Origin: Omphiscola glabra
Taxonomy: Eukaryota; Mollusca; Gastropoda; Lymnaeidae
Assembly: GCA_964017045.1 (NCBI GenBank)
Contig: OZ024795.1
Coordinates: 52,801,350-52,865,349, forward strand
DNA length: 64,000 nt
Direction of reading: 5' to 3'
In this document: positions 1 through 13,416 of the stretch, in pieces
How the letters are laid out: each line of letters starts with the position of its first letter
How positions within the stretch are numbered: position 1 is the stretch's first letter
Notes under the pieces: generated by a model
Database searches by the model: none
What the model was told of the DNA's origin: nothing
What the model saw: only the letters and a program-made list of their open reading frames with translations
Translations under genes and position numbers: made by a program

Positions 1-3000
1 AGATCAACACATAGCTAAATCTAGACAACATCAACACATAATTAGTTCTAGACAAGATCAACAAATAACTAAGTCTAGACAAGATCAACACATAACTAGG
101 TCTAGACAACATCAACACATAACTAGGACTAGACAAAATCAACACATAACTAGGTCTAGACATGATCAACACATAACTAAGTCTACAAATGACCAACACA
201 TAAGTCTAGACATGACTAACACAAGTCTAGACATGATCAACACATAACTAAGCAAAGACATGATCAACACATAACTAAGCAAAGACATGATCAACACATA
301 ACTAATTCTAGACATGATCAACACATAAGTCGAGACATGATCAACACATAAGTCGAGACATGATCAACACATAACAGGTCTAGACGTGATCAACACATAA
401 CTAAGTCTAGACATGATCAATACATAATTAGGTCTAGACATGGTGAACACATAACTAAGTCTTAGTCTAGACATGATCAAGATATAACTAAGTCTACACA
501 TTATCAAAACCTAACTAAGTCTAGTCATGATAAACACATAACTAAGTCAAGATATGATTAACTCATAACTAAGTCTAGACATGGTCAATACATAACTAGG
601 TCTAGACATGGTCAATACATAACTAGGTCTAGACATGGTCAATACATGACAGGTCTAGACTTTATCAACAAATAATTAGGTCTAGACATGGTCAACACAT
701 AACTAAGTCTAGATATAATCAACACATAACTAATTCTAAAAGTGATCAACACATAACTGAGTCTAGACATGATCAACACATAAGTCAAGATATGATCAAC
801 ACATAACTAAGTCTAGACATGATCAACACATAAGTCTAGATATGGTCAACACATAGCTAGGTCTAGACAAATCAACACATAACTAAGTCTAGACAAGATC
901 AACACATAACTAAGTCTAGACATGATAAACACATAAGTCTAGACATAATCAACACATAACTAATTCTAAACGTGATCAACACATAACTGAGTCAAGACAT
1001 GATCAACACATAACTAAGTCTAGACATGATCAACACATAAGTCTAGACATGATCAACACAAGTCTAGACATGGTCAACACATAGCTAGGTCTAGACAACA
1101 TCAACACATAACTAGATCTACAAATGATCAACACATAACTAAGTCTAGACATGATCAACACATAACTAAGTCAAGATATGATCAACACATAACTCAGTCT
1201 AGACACCATCAACACATAATTAGGTCTAGACATGGTCACCACATAATTAAGTCTAGACATGGTCAACACATAGCTAGGTCTAGAAAACATCAACACATAA
1301 CTAGGTCTAGACATGATCAACACATAACTAGGTGTAGACATGGTCAAAACATAACTAGGTCTAGACAAGATCAACACATAGCTAAATCTAGACAACATCA
1401 ACACATATCTAGGTGTAGACATGGTCATCACATAAATAGGTCAAGACGAATTAACACATAACTAGGTCTAGACAAGATCAAAACATAACTAGGTCTAGAC
1501 ATGATCAACACATAACTGAGTCAACACATGAGCAACACATAACTAAGTCTAGACATGTTCAACACATAAGTCTATACATCGTCAACACATAGCTAGGTCT
1601 AGACAAATCAACACATAACTAGGTCTAGACAAGATCAAAACATAACTAGATCTAGACATGATCAACACATAATTAGGTCTAGACTTGGTCACCACATAAT
1701 TAAGTCTAGACATGGTCAACACATAGCTAGGTCTAGAAAACATCAACACATAACTAGGTCTAGACAATATCAACACCTAACTAGGTCTAGACATGATCAA
1801 CACATAACTAGGTGTAGACATGGTCAAAACATAACTAGGTCTAGACAAGATCAACACATAGCTAAATCTAGACAACATCAACACATATCTAGGTGTAGAC
1901 ATGGTCATCACATAAAAAGGTCAAGACGAATTAACACATAACTAGGTCTAGACAAGATCAAAACATAACTAGGTCTAGACATGATCAACACATAACTGAG
2001 TCAACACATGAGCAACACATAACTAAGTCTAGACATGTTCAACACATAAGTCTATACATCGTCAACACATAGCTAGGTCTAGACAAATCAACACATAACT
2101 AGGTCTAGACAAGATCAAAACATAACTAGATCTAGACATGATCAACACATAATTAGGTCTAGACTTGGTCACCACATAATTAAGTCTAGACATGGTCAAC
2201 ACATAGCTAGGTCTAGAAAACATCAACACATAACTAGGTCTAGACAATATCAACACCTAACTAGGTCTAGACATGATCAACACATAACTAGGTGTAGACA
2301 TGGTCAAATCATAACTAGGTCTATACAAGATCAACACATAGCTAAATCTAGACAACATCAACACATAATTAGTTATAGACAAGATCAACAAATAACTAAG
2401 TCTAGACAAGATCAACACATAACTAGGTCTAGACAACATCAACACATAACTAGGACTAGACAAAATCAACACATAACTAGGTCTAGACTTGATCAACACA
2501 TAACTAAGTCTACAAATGACCAACACATAAGTCTAGACATGACTAACACAAGTCTAGACATGATCAACACATAACTAAGCAAAGACATGATCAACACATA
2601 ACTAATTCTAGACATAATCAACACATAAGTCGAGACATGATCAACACATAAGTCGAGACATGATCAACACATAACAGGTCTAGACGTGATCAACACATAA
2701 ATAAGTCTAGACATGATCAATACATAATTAGGTCTAGACATGGTGAACACATAACTAAGTCTTAGTCTAGACATGATCAAGATATAACTAAGTCTACAGA
2801 TTATCAAAACATAACTATGTCTAGTCATGATAAACACATAACTAATTCAAGATATGGTTATCACATAACTAAGTATAGACATGGTCAATACATAACTAGG
2901 TCTAGACATGGTCAATACATAACTAGGTCTAGACATGGTCAATACATGACAGGTCTAGACTTTATCAACAAATAATTAGGTCTAGACATGGTCAACACAT

Positions 3001-6000
3001 AACTAAGTCTAGATATAATCAACACATAACTAATTCTAAAAGTGATCAACACATAACTGAGTCTAGACATGATCAACACATAAGTCAAGATATGATCAAC
3101 ACATAAGTCTAGATATGGTCAACACATAGCTAGGTCTAGACAAATCAACACATAACTAAGTCTAGACATGATCAACACATAACTAAGTCAACACATGATC
3201 AACACATAACTAAGTCTAGACATGATAAACACATAAGTCTAGACATAATCAACACATAACTAATTCTAAACGTGATCAACACATAACTGAGTCAAGACAT
3301 GATCAACACATAACTAAGTCTAGACATGATCAACACATAAGTCTAGACATGATCAACACAAGTCTAGACATGGTCAACACATAGCTAGGTCTAGACAACA
3401 TCAACACATAACTAGGTCTAGACAATATCAACACCTAACTAGGTCTAGACATGATCAACACATAACTAGATCTACATATGATCAACACATAACTAAGTCT
3501 AGTCATGATAAACACATAACTAGGTCTAGACATGATCAACACATAACTAAGTCAAGATATGATCAACACATAACTAAGTCTAGACATCATCAACATATAA
3601 TTAGGTCTAGACATGGTCACCACATAATTAAGTCTTGACATGGTCAACACATAGCTAGGTCTAGAAAACATCAACACATAACTAGGTCTAGACAATATCA
3701 ACACCTAACTAGGTCTAGACATGATCAACACATAACTAGGTGTAGACATGGTCAAAACATAACTAGGTCTAGACAAGATCAACACATAGCTAAATCTAGA
3801 CAACATCAACACATAATTAGTTCTAGACAAGATCAACAAATAACTAGGTCTAGACAAGATCAACACATAACTAGGTCTAGACAACATCAACACATAACTA
3901 GGACTAGACAAAATCAACACATAACTAGGTCTAGACATGATCAACACATAACTAAGTCTACAAATGACCAACACATAAGTCTAGACATGACTAACACAAG
4001 TCTAGACATGATCAACACATAACTAAGCAAAGACATGATCAACACATAACTAAGCAAAGACGTGATCAACACATAACTAATTCTAGACATGATCAACACA
4101 TAAGTCGAGACATGATCAACACATAAGTCGAGACATGATCAACACATAACAGGTCTAGACGTGATCAACACATAACTAAGTCTAGACATGATCAATACAT
4201 AATTAGGTCTAGACATGGTGAACACATAACTAAGTCTTAGTCTAGACATGATCAAGATATAACTAAGTCTACACATTATCAAAACCTAACTAAGTCTAGT
4301 CATGATAAACACATAACTAAGTCAAGATATGATTAACACATAACTAAGTCTAGACATGGTCAATACATAACTAGGTCTAGACATGGTCAATACATGACAG
4401 GTCTAGACGTAATCAACACATAATTAGGTCTAGACATGGTCAACACATAACTAAGTCTAGATATAATCAACACATAACTAATTCTAAAAGTGATCAACAC
4501 ATAACTGAGTCTAGACATGATCAACACATAAGTCAAGATATGATCAACACATAACTAAGTCTAGACATGATCAACACATAAGTCTAGATATGGTCAACAC
4601 ATAGCTAGGTCTAGACAAATCAACACATAACTAAGTCTAGACAAGATCAAAACATAACTAGATCTAGACATGATCAACACATAACTAAGTCTAGACATGA
4701 TAAACACATAAGTCTAGATATAATCAACACATAACTAATTCTAAAGTGATCAACACATAACTGAGTCAACACATGAGCAACACATAACTAATTCTAAACG
4801 TGATCAACACATAACTGATTCAAGACATTATCAACACATAACTAAGTCTAGACATGATCAACACATAAGTCTAGACATGATCAACACAAGTCTAGACATG
4901 GTCAACACATAGCTAGGTCTAGACAACATCAACACATAACTAGGTCTACAAATGATCAACACATAACTAAGTCTAGTCATGATAAACACATAACTAGGTC
5001 TAGAAAAGATGAAAACATAACTAGGTCTAGACATGATCAACACATAACTAAGTCTAGACATGATCAACACATAACTAAGTCAAGATATGATCAACACATA
5101 ACTAGGTCTAGACATGGTCAACACATAATTAGGTCTAGACATGATCAACACATAATTAGGTCTAGACATGGTCAACACATAATTAAGTCTAGACATGGTC
5201 AACACATAGCTAGGTCTAGTCAGCATCAACACATAACTAGGTCTAGACAATATCAACACGTAACTAGGTCTAGACATGATCAACACATAACTAGGTGTAG
5301 ACATGGTCAAAACATAACTAGGTCTAGACAAGATCAACACATAACTAGGTCTAGACAACATCAACACATAACTAGAACTAGACAAAATCAACACATAACT
5401 AGGTCTAGACATGATCAACACATAACTAAGTCTAGACATGATCAACACATAAGTCTAGACATGACCAACACAAGTCTAGACATGATCAACACATAATTAA
5501 GCAAAGACATGATCAACACATAACTAAGTCTAGACATGATCAACACATAAGTGGAGACATGATAAACACATAAGTCGAGACATGATCAAGACATTACAGG
5601 TCCAGACGTGATCAACACATAACTAAGTCTAGACATGATCAATACATAATTAGGTCTAGACATGGTCAACACATAACAGGTCTAGACGTGATCAACACCT
5701 AAGTCTAGACATGATCAACACATAATTAGGTCTAGACATGGTCAACACATAACTATGTCTAGATATAATCAACACATAACTAATTCTAAAAGTGATCAAC
5801 ACATAACTGAGTCTAGACATGGTCAACACATAGCTAGGTCTAGACAAATCAACACATAACTAGGTCTAGACAAGATCAAAACATAACTAGGTCTAGACAA
5901 CATCAACACATAACTAGGTGTAGACATGGTCAACACATAAATAGGTCTAGACAAATTTACACATAACTAGGTCTAGACAAGATCAACACATAACTAATTC

Positions 6001-6191
6001 AACAAATGATCAACACATAACTAGGTCTAGACAACATCAACACTTAACTAGGACTAGACAACATCAGCACATAACTAGGTGTAGACTTGATCAACACAAG
6101 TCTAGACATGATCAATACATAACTAAGTCAAGACATGATCAACACATAACTAAGTCAAGACATGATCAACACACAACTAAGTCTAGACATG
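1..6191. repeat. 27-bp satellite array with higher-order repeats
   Basis: The whole stretch is a degenerate tandem repeat. The core unit is 27 bp, approximately GTCTAGACATGATCAACA followed by CATAACTAA. A 23-bp variant lacking ACTA is interspersed. Many units contain an XbaI-like TCTAGA and a TGATCA palindrome. The array extends beyond the left edge of the window and ends near 6191, where unrelated sequence begins. Longer periodicity is visible: 480-bp blocks at about 1300-1780 and 1780-2260 are almost identical, and a block beginning AGATCAACACATAGCT recurs at 1, 2328 and 3776. Because 27 is a multiple of 3, the minus strand stays open for up to 122 codons with a 9-residue period (SRPSYVLIM-like); I regard this as a by-product of the repeat, not a gene. 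Confidence 0.97.
1299..2330. repeat. 480-bp tandem duplication inside the satellite
   Basis: The block from about 1299 repeats at 1779 and again, partially, at 2259. The copies share private variants of the 27-bp unit, such as GGTCAAGACGAATTAACAC at 1439 and 1919 (preceded by CATAAATA versus CATAAAAA) and GACAATATCAACACCTAAC at 1762 and 2242. Near-identity over 480 bp against strong divergence between individual 27-bp units shows that this duplication is much younger than the array. Confidence 0.9.
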
Positions 6192-7061
6192 ACTTTAAAT
6201 CAAATTTCAGAATTTACTGTAGATACTCATTCATAAGCCTATTTAAAAAATATATTTTAAGGGAATAAGTGGGAAGATCAAGGCTAATGAGTGAGTCATA
6301 GAAGATTTTCTCCAGGTGCATTGATTCTATTATAGAAAACAATGGAGATTGTCTCTTGGGTGTGCAGATGACTGATTAGATTGAATCAGGCACTAAATGT
6401 TCTTGTGCAGTAAGTGCAAGGCATGGATGGGACATCTCCAGATGCAGTTAACCTGGATTGTCTTTTAAATGGATGTCAACATTTAAGTCATGTGCAAAAA
6501 TTTGGTTACATGTTTGTCCTCATTTTGCAGGTGACATGACTGGCTGTGCTTAGAATCAAAGTAGCTACATTGAATTGAATAATGACTTTGTTATTGTAGA
6601 TCGCCAAGGTGCTATTTTTGGAAATGTTCAGTATGGTTATGGTACTAAGTATACCCTTAGATAAGTGAAGCGAGTCTTTGTTATACATAATTCTGAGTAT
6701 GGTACCGTGTATACCCGTAGATAAGTGAAGCGAGTCTCTGTTATACCTAATTCTGTGTGTTTAGTTTAATAGTCTTATTAATACGCAATTATTATTTTTA
6801 AGGTTTTGGATGAAAGTATTTAAAATAATTTCCCAGCCAAAACTAAAAGGGTCGGCTAATGAGCTGGTTATACACTTTTTAGGGTTTCCTGGCCAAAACT
6901 AAGATAGTCCACTGGGTATAAATGTCCAAGGTCCCAAAAATGGTTGGTTACCTCAAGATTAATCCCCACAGATATTGAAAAATAAATCGGATGAATAGGT
7001 ATTTACCTGAAGTAAAATGTTGACCGGACATTGTCCTGACATGTCATGATTCCTCCTGCAT
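6192..7061. other. Intergenic DNA with a 60-bp duplication
   Basis: No gene is supported here. A 60-bp direct duplication occupies about 6637-6756; the two copies align from GGTAC...GTATACCC through ATAAGTGAAGCGAGTCT at 6661 and 6721. The rest appears to be single-copy AT-rich sequence within this window. Confidence 0.6.
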
Positions 7062-7376
7062 GTTCATCATAAGAGCAGCTGTTAAGTCTGGCAGTGATGG
7101 GGGCCATGAAGCCCGTTCATCATAAGAGCAGCTGTTAAGTCTGGCAGTGATGGGGGCCTTCAAGCATGTTCATCATAAGAACAGCTGTTAAGTCTGGCAG
7201 TGATGGGGGCCATCAAGCCCGTTCATCATAAGAGCAGCTGTTACGTCTGGCAGTGATGGGGGCCATCAAGCCCATTCATCATAAGAGCAGCTGTTAAGTC
7301 TTGCAGTGATGGGGGCCATCAAGCCCGTTCATCATAAGAGCAGCTGTTAAGTCTGGCAGTGATGGGGGCCTTCAAG
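7062..7376. repeat. 53-bp minisatellite, six copies
   Basis: Unit starts with GTTCATCATAAGAGCAGC and ends with ...GATGGGGGCCATCAAGCCC. Copies begin at 7062, 7115, 7168, 7221, 7274 and 7327, with an exact 53-bp spacing and only a few substitutions each, so the array is recent or homogenised. Confidence 0.95.
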
Positions 7377-9100
7377 TGATTCTTGTAAAAACAACTTCAA
7401 CCTGGAAATAAAATAACACATGATTTATAAGAAAGACAGACAGAAACTCTACTCTATTGGGAGAGACGTGTGCATTTATATATAAATATATCTTATGAAC
7501 AATTTTAACCATGCAGAAAACCATCACAATCAAAAATATATATTTTTAATCATTGATTTTACACCAGCCATGATTGCATGGGTGTTGAGACAAAAGATTC
7601 TTGGTTCTCAAAGGGAAAGTTGAATAGCTTGGTCTATTTAATCTATTAAATTGTAAAAGTCCACCAACTATTGGAATTAGTGAGTATAATTCAAGCTCTG
7701 TATGATTTAGGGAGGTTGGTGTTAAATGAACAAAAGAAAGCTTTCAAAATGTTCAAGTCAAGCTCAGTGTGAGATATTAACTCCCACTACATTAGAGTAG
7801 AGAATCTTTAAAAAAATTTAAATAAGATTTTTTTTATCACAGATCAATAGTTATATAATTTTAACCTGCAAGATATAAATTGATTATTACTATGATTTTA
7901 ACCAAAAAATGTATGCTACAGACAAGATTGTGGAGAAGAATTTTTGACAGAGCTCCGCTACAGACAGATTTTGGTTAGTTTCGGCTCCTCTCTAGCTACT
8001 GAAAATGTTCTCAATATGTGGGATTTGTATCTACTTTGCACCAAATTACAAATGTGCAAGCCACTCTTCGTTTCATCATACCATACCCCAACCTAATCAG
8101 TAAAACTAACCTTCTGATACTTTCTTTTGATATACGTCACACGCGAGCTGAAAATTCGGTGGACTAAACATTACTGTAATTTCTCTACTACTGAGTATAG
8201 CTAGCGAATTCATTTGTTAAAATACCTGGCAACATGATGACAATAATTCCTACTAAACATTGGGTGATATTTTACAGCAATCGAGAGATAAATATGCTAA
8301 TTTTGGACTTTCAGGATGAATACTCTATCATTTTTGAATAACGTACATAGTTTCTGCCAAGGAACACCCCCCCCCCCCCCCTCCAAAACAATCATGTGTT
8401 TACCAAAATGTGGCAGTGTTATTTTATAGATTTAAATATTTAGACCCCATACACAAAATCTCCTAAATCAACAGCACTCCTTTTGCCTCTCTAAGCAAAC
8501 ATAAATGGTCCCCAACCAATCATATTTCTCGATCCATTGACTACTGGGTTTAGAATGCAAATCCAAGTTAAAACTAAAACCGAAAATTTACTTTTTAATT
8601 ATTCTTTTTTACTCTGAAAAAACTACCGGAATGTATATATTTTCAAACCGGTCTCTTAAAATCATAGTTCTTGTTGGGTTTTAACGTATAATAGTAAAAG
8701 ACATCTCAAAATCGTACATTGTACAAAGAAATCATAAGAGTACACAGGTCTGTATTTTTCAGTGCACCCAGAATGTGGGATAGGGCAAATTGGGAAGACC
8801 TGGGTGCAGCAAAGGTGCTGTGACTACAAAAAGCTTGGGAAGCTCTGGACTAGGATATTTGAAATTCACGTATCAGCAACACTGCTGGTAGTCGATCAGG
8901 TCTCCTGCAGCTTTCCCTAGATTTATTTTATTTTGTACACTAATATACATATATATAATAGTATAATATTAATATGTACATCTTCAATGAAAAAGTGGCG
9001 AAATATGGTTAAAATCACAAAACAGGTGTTTTTATTCCTGAGCAGTCCAGAAATATTTTTTTTAAAGATTATTCTGTGATTGTATTTGTACTTTTTTAGA
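7377..9100. other. Non-coding AT-rich stretch with a possible hAT end
   Basis: No coding region is supported. It holds a poly-C run near 8367-8381. At 8828-8847 the sequence AAAAAGCTTGGGAAGCTCTG resembles the right terminus of Charlie-type hAT elements (reverse complement CAGAGCTTCCCAAGC). I did not find a matching left end or target duplication, so that call is weak. Confidence 0.4.
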
Positions 9101-9109
9101 TTCACAGGC

Positions 9110-10240
9110 AACGTTCCAACCGACAGGAGCGCATGTCACTCCGATCTACAAAAAAGGGGAGCATTACAACCTCGCCAACTACACCCCGGTATCTCTCACC
9201 AGCCTAGTATGCAAACTATTGGAGCATATAATAGTAAGCGTGGTCATGAATCATCTTGAAAACCACAATATACTCAATGACTGTCAGCATGGCTTCTGAG
9301 TCAATAGATCATGTGGTGGATCAGTAGTGGTGGATGGCACAACCTCCTCCTTTGTCGGTGTTAAGTCAGGGGACCCCCAGGGCTTGGTGCTAGGCCATTT
9401 GTTCCTAGCATATATCAATGACCTGCCCGAGAAGCTGACCTCCCAAGCAAGACTGTTCGCAGACGACACGGCGGTGTATAGGACTATCACCAACAGTTTA
9501 GCCGAGTGGGAGATAAGCTGGGACATGAAATTTCAGTGCCAGACACTGTCAGTGTCCAGAAGCAGATCCCCTCTACATCACCCTTATGAATTACATGGCC
9601 ATATTCTTGAGCCAGTTTCCTCCGTAAGGTACCTTGGTGTTACCATCCAAAGAGAGGTCCGCTGGGACGAGAACATTAAAAATATGTGCAACCGGGCAAA
9701 CAAGACCCTGGGGTTCCTAAGGCGAAATCTGAAGATCGGCCACTCCAGCGTGAAAGAAAAAGCTTATAAAGCCTTTGTCCGGCCGCTTTTAGAGTATGCA
9801 TCTTCAGTCTGGGACCCATGTGCCCAGAAGAGCATCGACAGATTGGAGGCGGTACAGCGACGGGCAGCACGCTTTGTCCTGAATCGCTATGGGAACACCT
9901 CAAGTGTTGGCAGCATGCTGAAAACACTGGGCTGGTCACCGTTGACTATCTAGGCTCACCATGTTGTATATGGGCTGGTCCACTGCTACAGTATTAAACA
10001 GAAACTCGTCCACCTCCCCCCTAGACAGCGAAGACGCCCCGACAGGCAGTTCCTGCTAATAAAAACAAGAACTCGGTACAGGAGCTCCTCATTCCTGCCG
10101 AAGACAATAAGGGACTGGAACAAGCTTCCAAAACCAACAGTTGAGGCAACTACACTTGACACATTAAGAGTCTATTACCCCCTTTCGTCCAACCCCCAGT
10201 TCATAACACCATTGCTGAGTAGCCCTTGCAACCAGTGAAA
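9110..10240 (+). pseudogene. Decayed CR1/Jockey-group LINE reverse transcriptase
   Basis: Translation gives a recognisable but broken non-LTR reverse transcriptase. In order: PIYKKG and ANYTPVSLTS-like motifs (9150-9200), QHGF followed by a stop (about 9285-9300), then SGDPQG and LFADDT (catalytic ADD, about 9370-9470), YLGVTI, a thumb segment with RANKTLGFLRRNLKIG, LEYASSVWDP and RRAARFVLNRY, a stop at 9951, then the C-terminal SFLPKTIRDWN-like motif (about 10090-10120). The stretch that should lie between QHGF and PQG, carrying the first catalytic aspartate, is largely missing, and residues after FADD are also deleted. There are at least two in-frame stops. The endonuclease domain is not visible upstream. 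The element is dead. The longest intact piece is 208 codons (9327-9953). Confidence 0.9.
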
Positions 10241-11278
10241 TATCCCCTTCAAAACCATGTACAGTAACATCGTGAACCCCTCTGAAACATAGGAGCCAGA
10301 ATGATCAATTCATTGATCGTGGGCCCTCAAAATATAGAAGAAAATTTAAAATGTTTGCCATAGACAAGGGTGGCCTGGGCCCTGTGGACTGCTAGAGCCG
10401 GTGATATTAGGGACAAATCTCTGTGGACTACAAGAGCCAGTGATATTAGGGCTGGCTGAGTCACTTCTTCTAAATACAATTAAACTTGCCAATTAAATAT
10501 ATAAAGTTAAATCTGGAGAGCCAAGCTTTAAATTTCTTCAATGTTAAAGATTATAGGCCTAAGTAATAAGTCTGCTTCTTTGGGAAGTAAATCTTTTTCC
10601 AAATTTTCCCAAAGTTCAAACCTTGAAATTAGGACTTAGGCTTAGCCCCTTTTGAAAAATACATTTCAGATTATGCCAAATCAGCACAGCATTATCATCA
10701 TGGATTTACTTACACTATTGATGAGGGGGCCACCCTTACATGACATCACACATCTAGGGGGGGGGGGGAGGTTCATGATTGTGTAATGATGGGGCGAGTC
10801 CAAATTTATTGTAAGACAGCATGCTCATGGACACCACCTACATTTTTCAATTTGGGTTGCTTCCAAAAGCATGTTTTTTGTTTTTTTGTCAAAACTCAAT
10901 TCCAGTAAGTTAAGTAGGGCTAATTAAAACAGACCCCTAAGGCCATAGTACTTTTTTTTAAATGTTATGTTTTAATCGTAATAATTTCCTTTCTTTCAAT
11001 TCCCTGTATCGTTATTCCTGATCCATAATTACTTAAATAACCCCTTGAGCGTCAGTTAATGAAAAAAATTGTTGTTCCGGTTGAAGTGTTATTTTGACAT
11101 TGATCTTTTATTGATACGGTAAGATAAAATTCTTGTATTGATCAATAAATTGAAATGTTTTTATGATATTGTACATATTCATTTCAGTACACATACAATA
11201 TAACAGAAAAAATTTAACAATTTTTAAAATTGAAAATTTTTAATACGGGTAATTTAAAGTAAGAAAAAAAAGTTTATA
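10241..11278. other. Non-coding stretch with a short duplication
   Basis: No gene is supported. A short imperfect direct duplication (CTGTGGACT...GTGATATTAGGG) lies at about 10381-10450. A poly-G run occurs near 10758. The sequence becomes very AT-rich towards the transposon that begins at 11279. Confidence 0.5.
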
Positions 11279-13232
11279 TAGGTACTTTGACAAAAAAATT
11301 TATATCATTTTAAAGGGCCAGCTATAAGCTTTGCAAAAACACCAATTTCATCTTTCTAGCTTTTATAGAAACGAAGTTATGATTTTTTTGGTGAATTTTT
11401 TATACCCCATTATTTACCTTTGTATTTAACTGTGAAAACTTGAGACAGACTTTACAAATTTCTGCCATATTTTGCCCACAACTTTTTTATTTTAAAAAAT
11501 AATGCTAACAAATTATCAGGAGACATTCTCAATGCACTATACAACACAATGAACAAAAAATCTTTAACATAACATCAAGACTTTGCATTTTGGATAATTT
11601 TATTTGCGGGCATGTTAAGAAAAAAGTGAATAGAAAAATTGGAAAAATCATTATTTATGAAGTAAAAAATTAAAAAATAACATGATTATTTAATTTAAAC
11701 ATATTTTATTATGCTAGTGTTAAATTTTAAATCAATTATTATATTTATAAAAAGGTAAGTAGTCTTTTTTATAAATAAAATTGAATGTATATAATTATAA
11801 ATAAAAAATACTCAAAATCATCCATAAGTTATAAGACTAATCCATTTCAAAGGTAATGGGGATGTTCTGCCTGTCATTTTCTACTTATTAGACTGCTCTT
11901 CAAACTACTTGGTCTTGTTGATGAATCCCAAAATCTCTCCTTCATAAACGTACTCTTTGCCATTTACGTCCATTGTCCATTCATGCCTTATTGTAAATGG
12001 AAGTGGAAGGAATTCTACAAAGATCTTCAAAAGAAAATTAAAATGTTCTCTTGTACCTGAAAGAAGCTTAGAATTAACATCTAATCATAATCCTGAATCT
12101 ACATAATTTCTTGTTTCCTTTTCAATTTTTGTGTTGATTAAAATGCATTAAAAAATATTTGTTATTTGATATATTGTATATTAAATAATTGTATATGTCA
12201 TGTACTGCTTTTCTATGTCCTAATAAAAATATAATTACTATGATGATGTTGTTTAAGTCTTGTTTATTAATTTGATGTATTTTAATAAAACTTGTATATA
12301 TAAACAAAAATATATATCATCTAATTTTAAACAAGACTGCTATGTCAATAATTTTACAACTATCTGATTCTAATAATATAATACAGCCTATATATTAACA
12401 CTAGTCTAAGACATTAACAATAGTCTAAGACTAAAAGTAAAGACACACAGTAAGTAGGCTAAGTATTAGAATGTTACATAAACTTAACAATTATTTAAAA
12501 TGTATATTTTAATACCTTATTAAATTAAAAAAGACACTAACTCTAACTTTAATTAGGCATGTAAGTGTGGTTGTAGTATTTTAGTAATAGTAATATAATA
12601 AAACTTCAGAAAATGAAAAATATTTATAGACTATAAACCTTTTCAAGTTTGGTTATAATCTTTTCTTAAATTTTGTAAAATGATTCATTTTTAACTTCTT
12701 ATAATTATTCAGATGTTTAAGGATTTAACAATAACGAATTACTTCATAATTGACAGTGATAATAGCCATTTCCGGCTTCTCAATAAAAAAAAATAATTTA
12801 AAAAATTGGGGACGTTTTCATACCCCCACGCCACTGGGAGATGCATAACTTTTCAGGGAGATGGTCAATGATAATAGCTCAAAAAATGAAAAAACTCTTA
12901 AAATGAATGTAGTTTGCACTGCACTAAACCTTATTTGCCTGCAATAACTAATAAAAAAGTAATATGTGATTTAAATATTTACCGAGTCATTATAATAATA
13001 CTGTCCATAATACACAAAAATTCTCGTAGCATATATCAATATATCACCGCAAACTAAAACTGATACGTCACTGGTGAGAAATGCAATTATTTAATAAAGA
13101 AACATGACCTAGTATGCAATTTTCCAATGAAACTGTGTGCCGTGTAGCCGTACGCCATATTGTAGAACAAGTTTTTTGCTACATTTTTGGATACGCGCAG
13201 AAGGTATGCGCGAGTGACTTTTGAAGTGCCTA
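11279..13232 (+). mobile_element. TAGGTACTT-family DNA transposon, copy 1
   Basis: Starts TAGGTACTTTGACA and ends ...TTTTGAAGTGCCTA, an imperfect terminal inverted repeat. The left 600-700 bp align closely with copies 2 and 3 (shared phrase AAGCTTTGCAAAAA, then GAAGTTATGATTTTTTT), although about 35 bp near the left end are missing here. The right end keeps the ATGCGCG..GTGA segment found in the other copies. No open reading frame resembles a transposase, so this is non-autonomous. The flanks GTTTATA and GACTTAA do not match, so the target duplication has decayed or the copy is rearranged. Confidence 0.75.
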
Positions 13233-13416
13233 GACTTAATATCATCACCACAAAAACAATTGCAAAACATGAACTCATACACATGCAAATATGAAGGGTA
13301 AAGATTGCGGCTGGTGCCAAACTGCCTTTTTTAAGTTTGCGCTTTTATCGCATCCACATATTTTCAACATTCTGTGTGTCGACACCAGCATCATTTGAAT
13401 CTACAGAATTTTGTTG

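Noticed and set aside
5080..5448. 122-codon minus-strand frame of MSRPSYVLI-type repeats
   Set aside because: It is produced by the 27-bp satellite unit being a multiple of three; there is no unique sequence, promoter or domain.
1..6191. Possible CRISPR array, because of regular short repeats
   Set aside because: There are no unique spacers between repeats; units are directly contiguous, and the window is clearly eukaryotic.
8367..8381. Poly-C/poly-G runs as possible G-quadruplex regulators
   Set aside because: Such runs recur across the window within repeats and short MITEs and are not positioned at gene starts.
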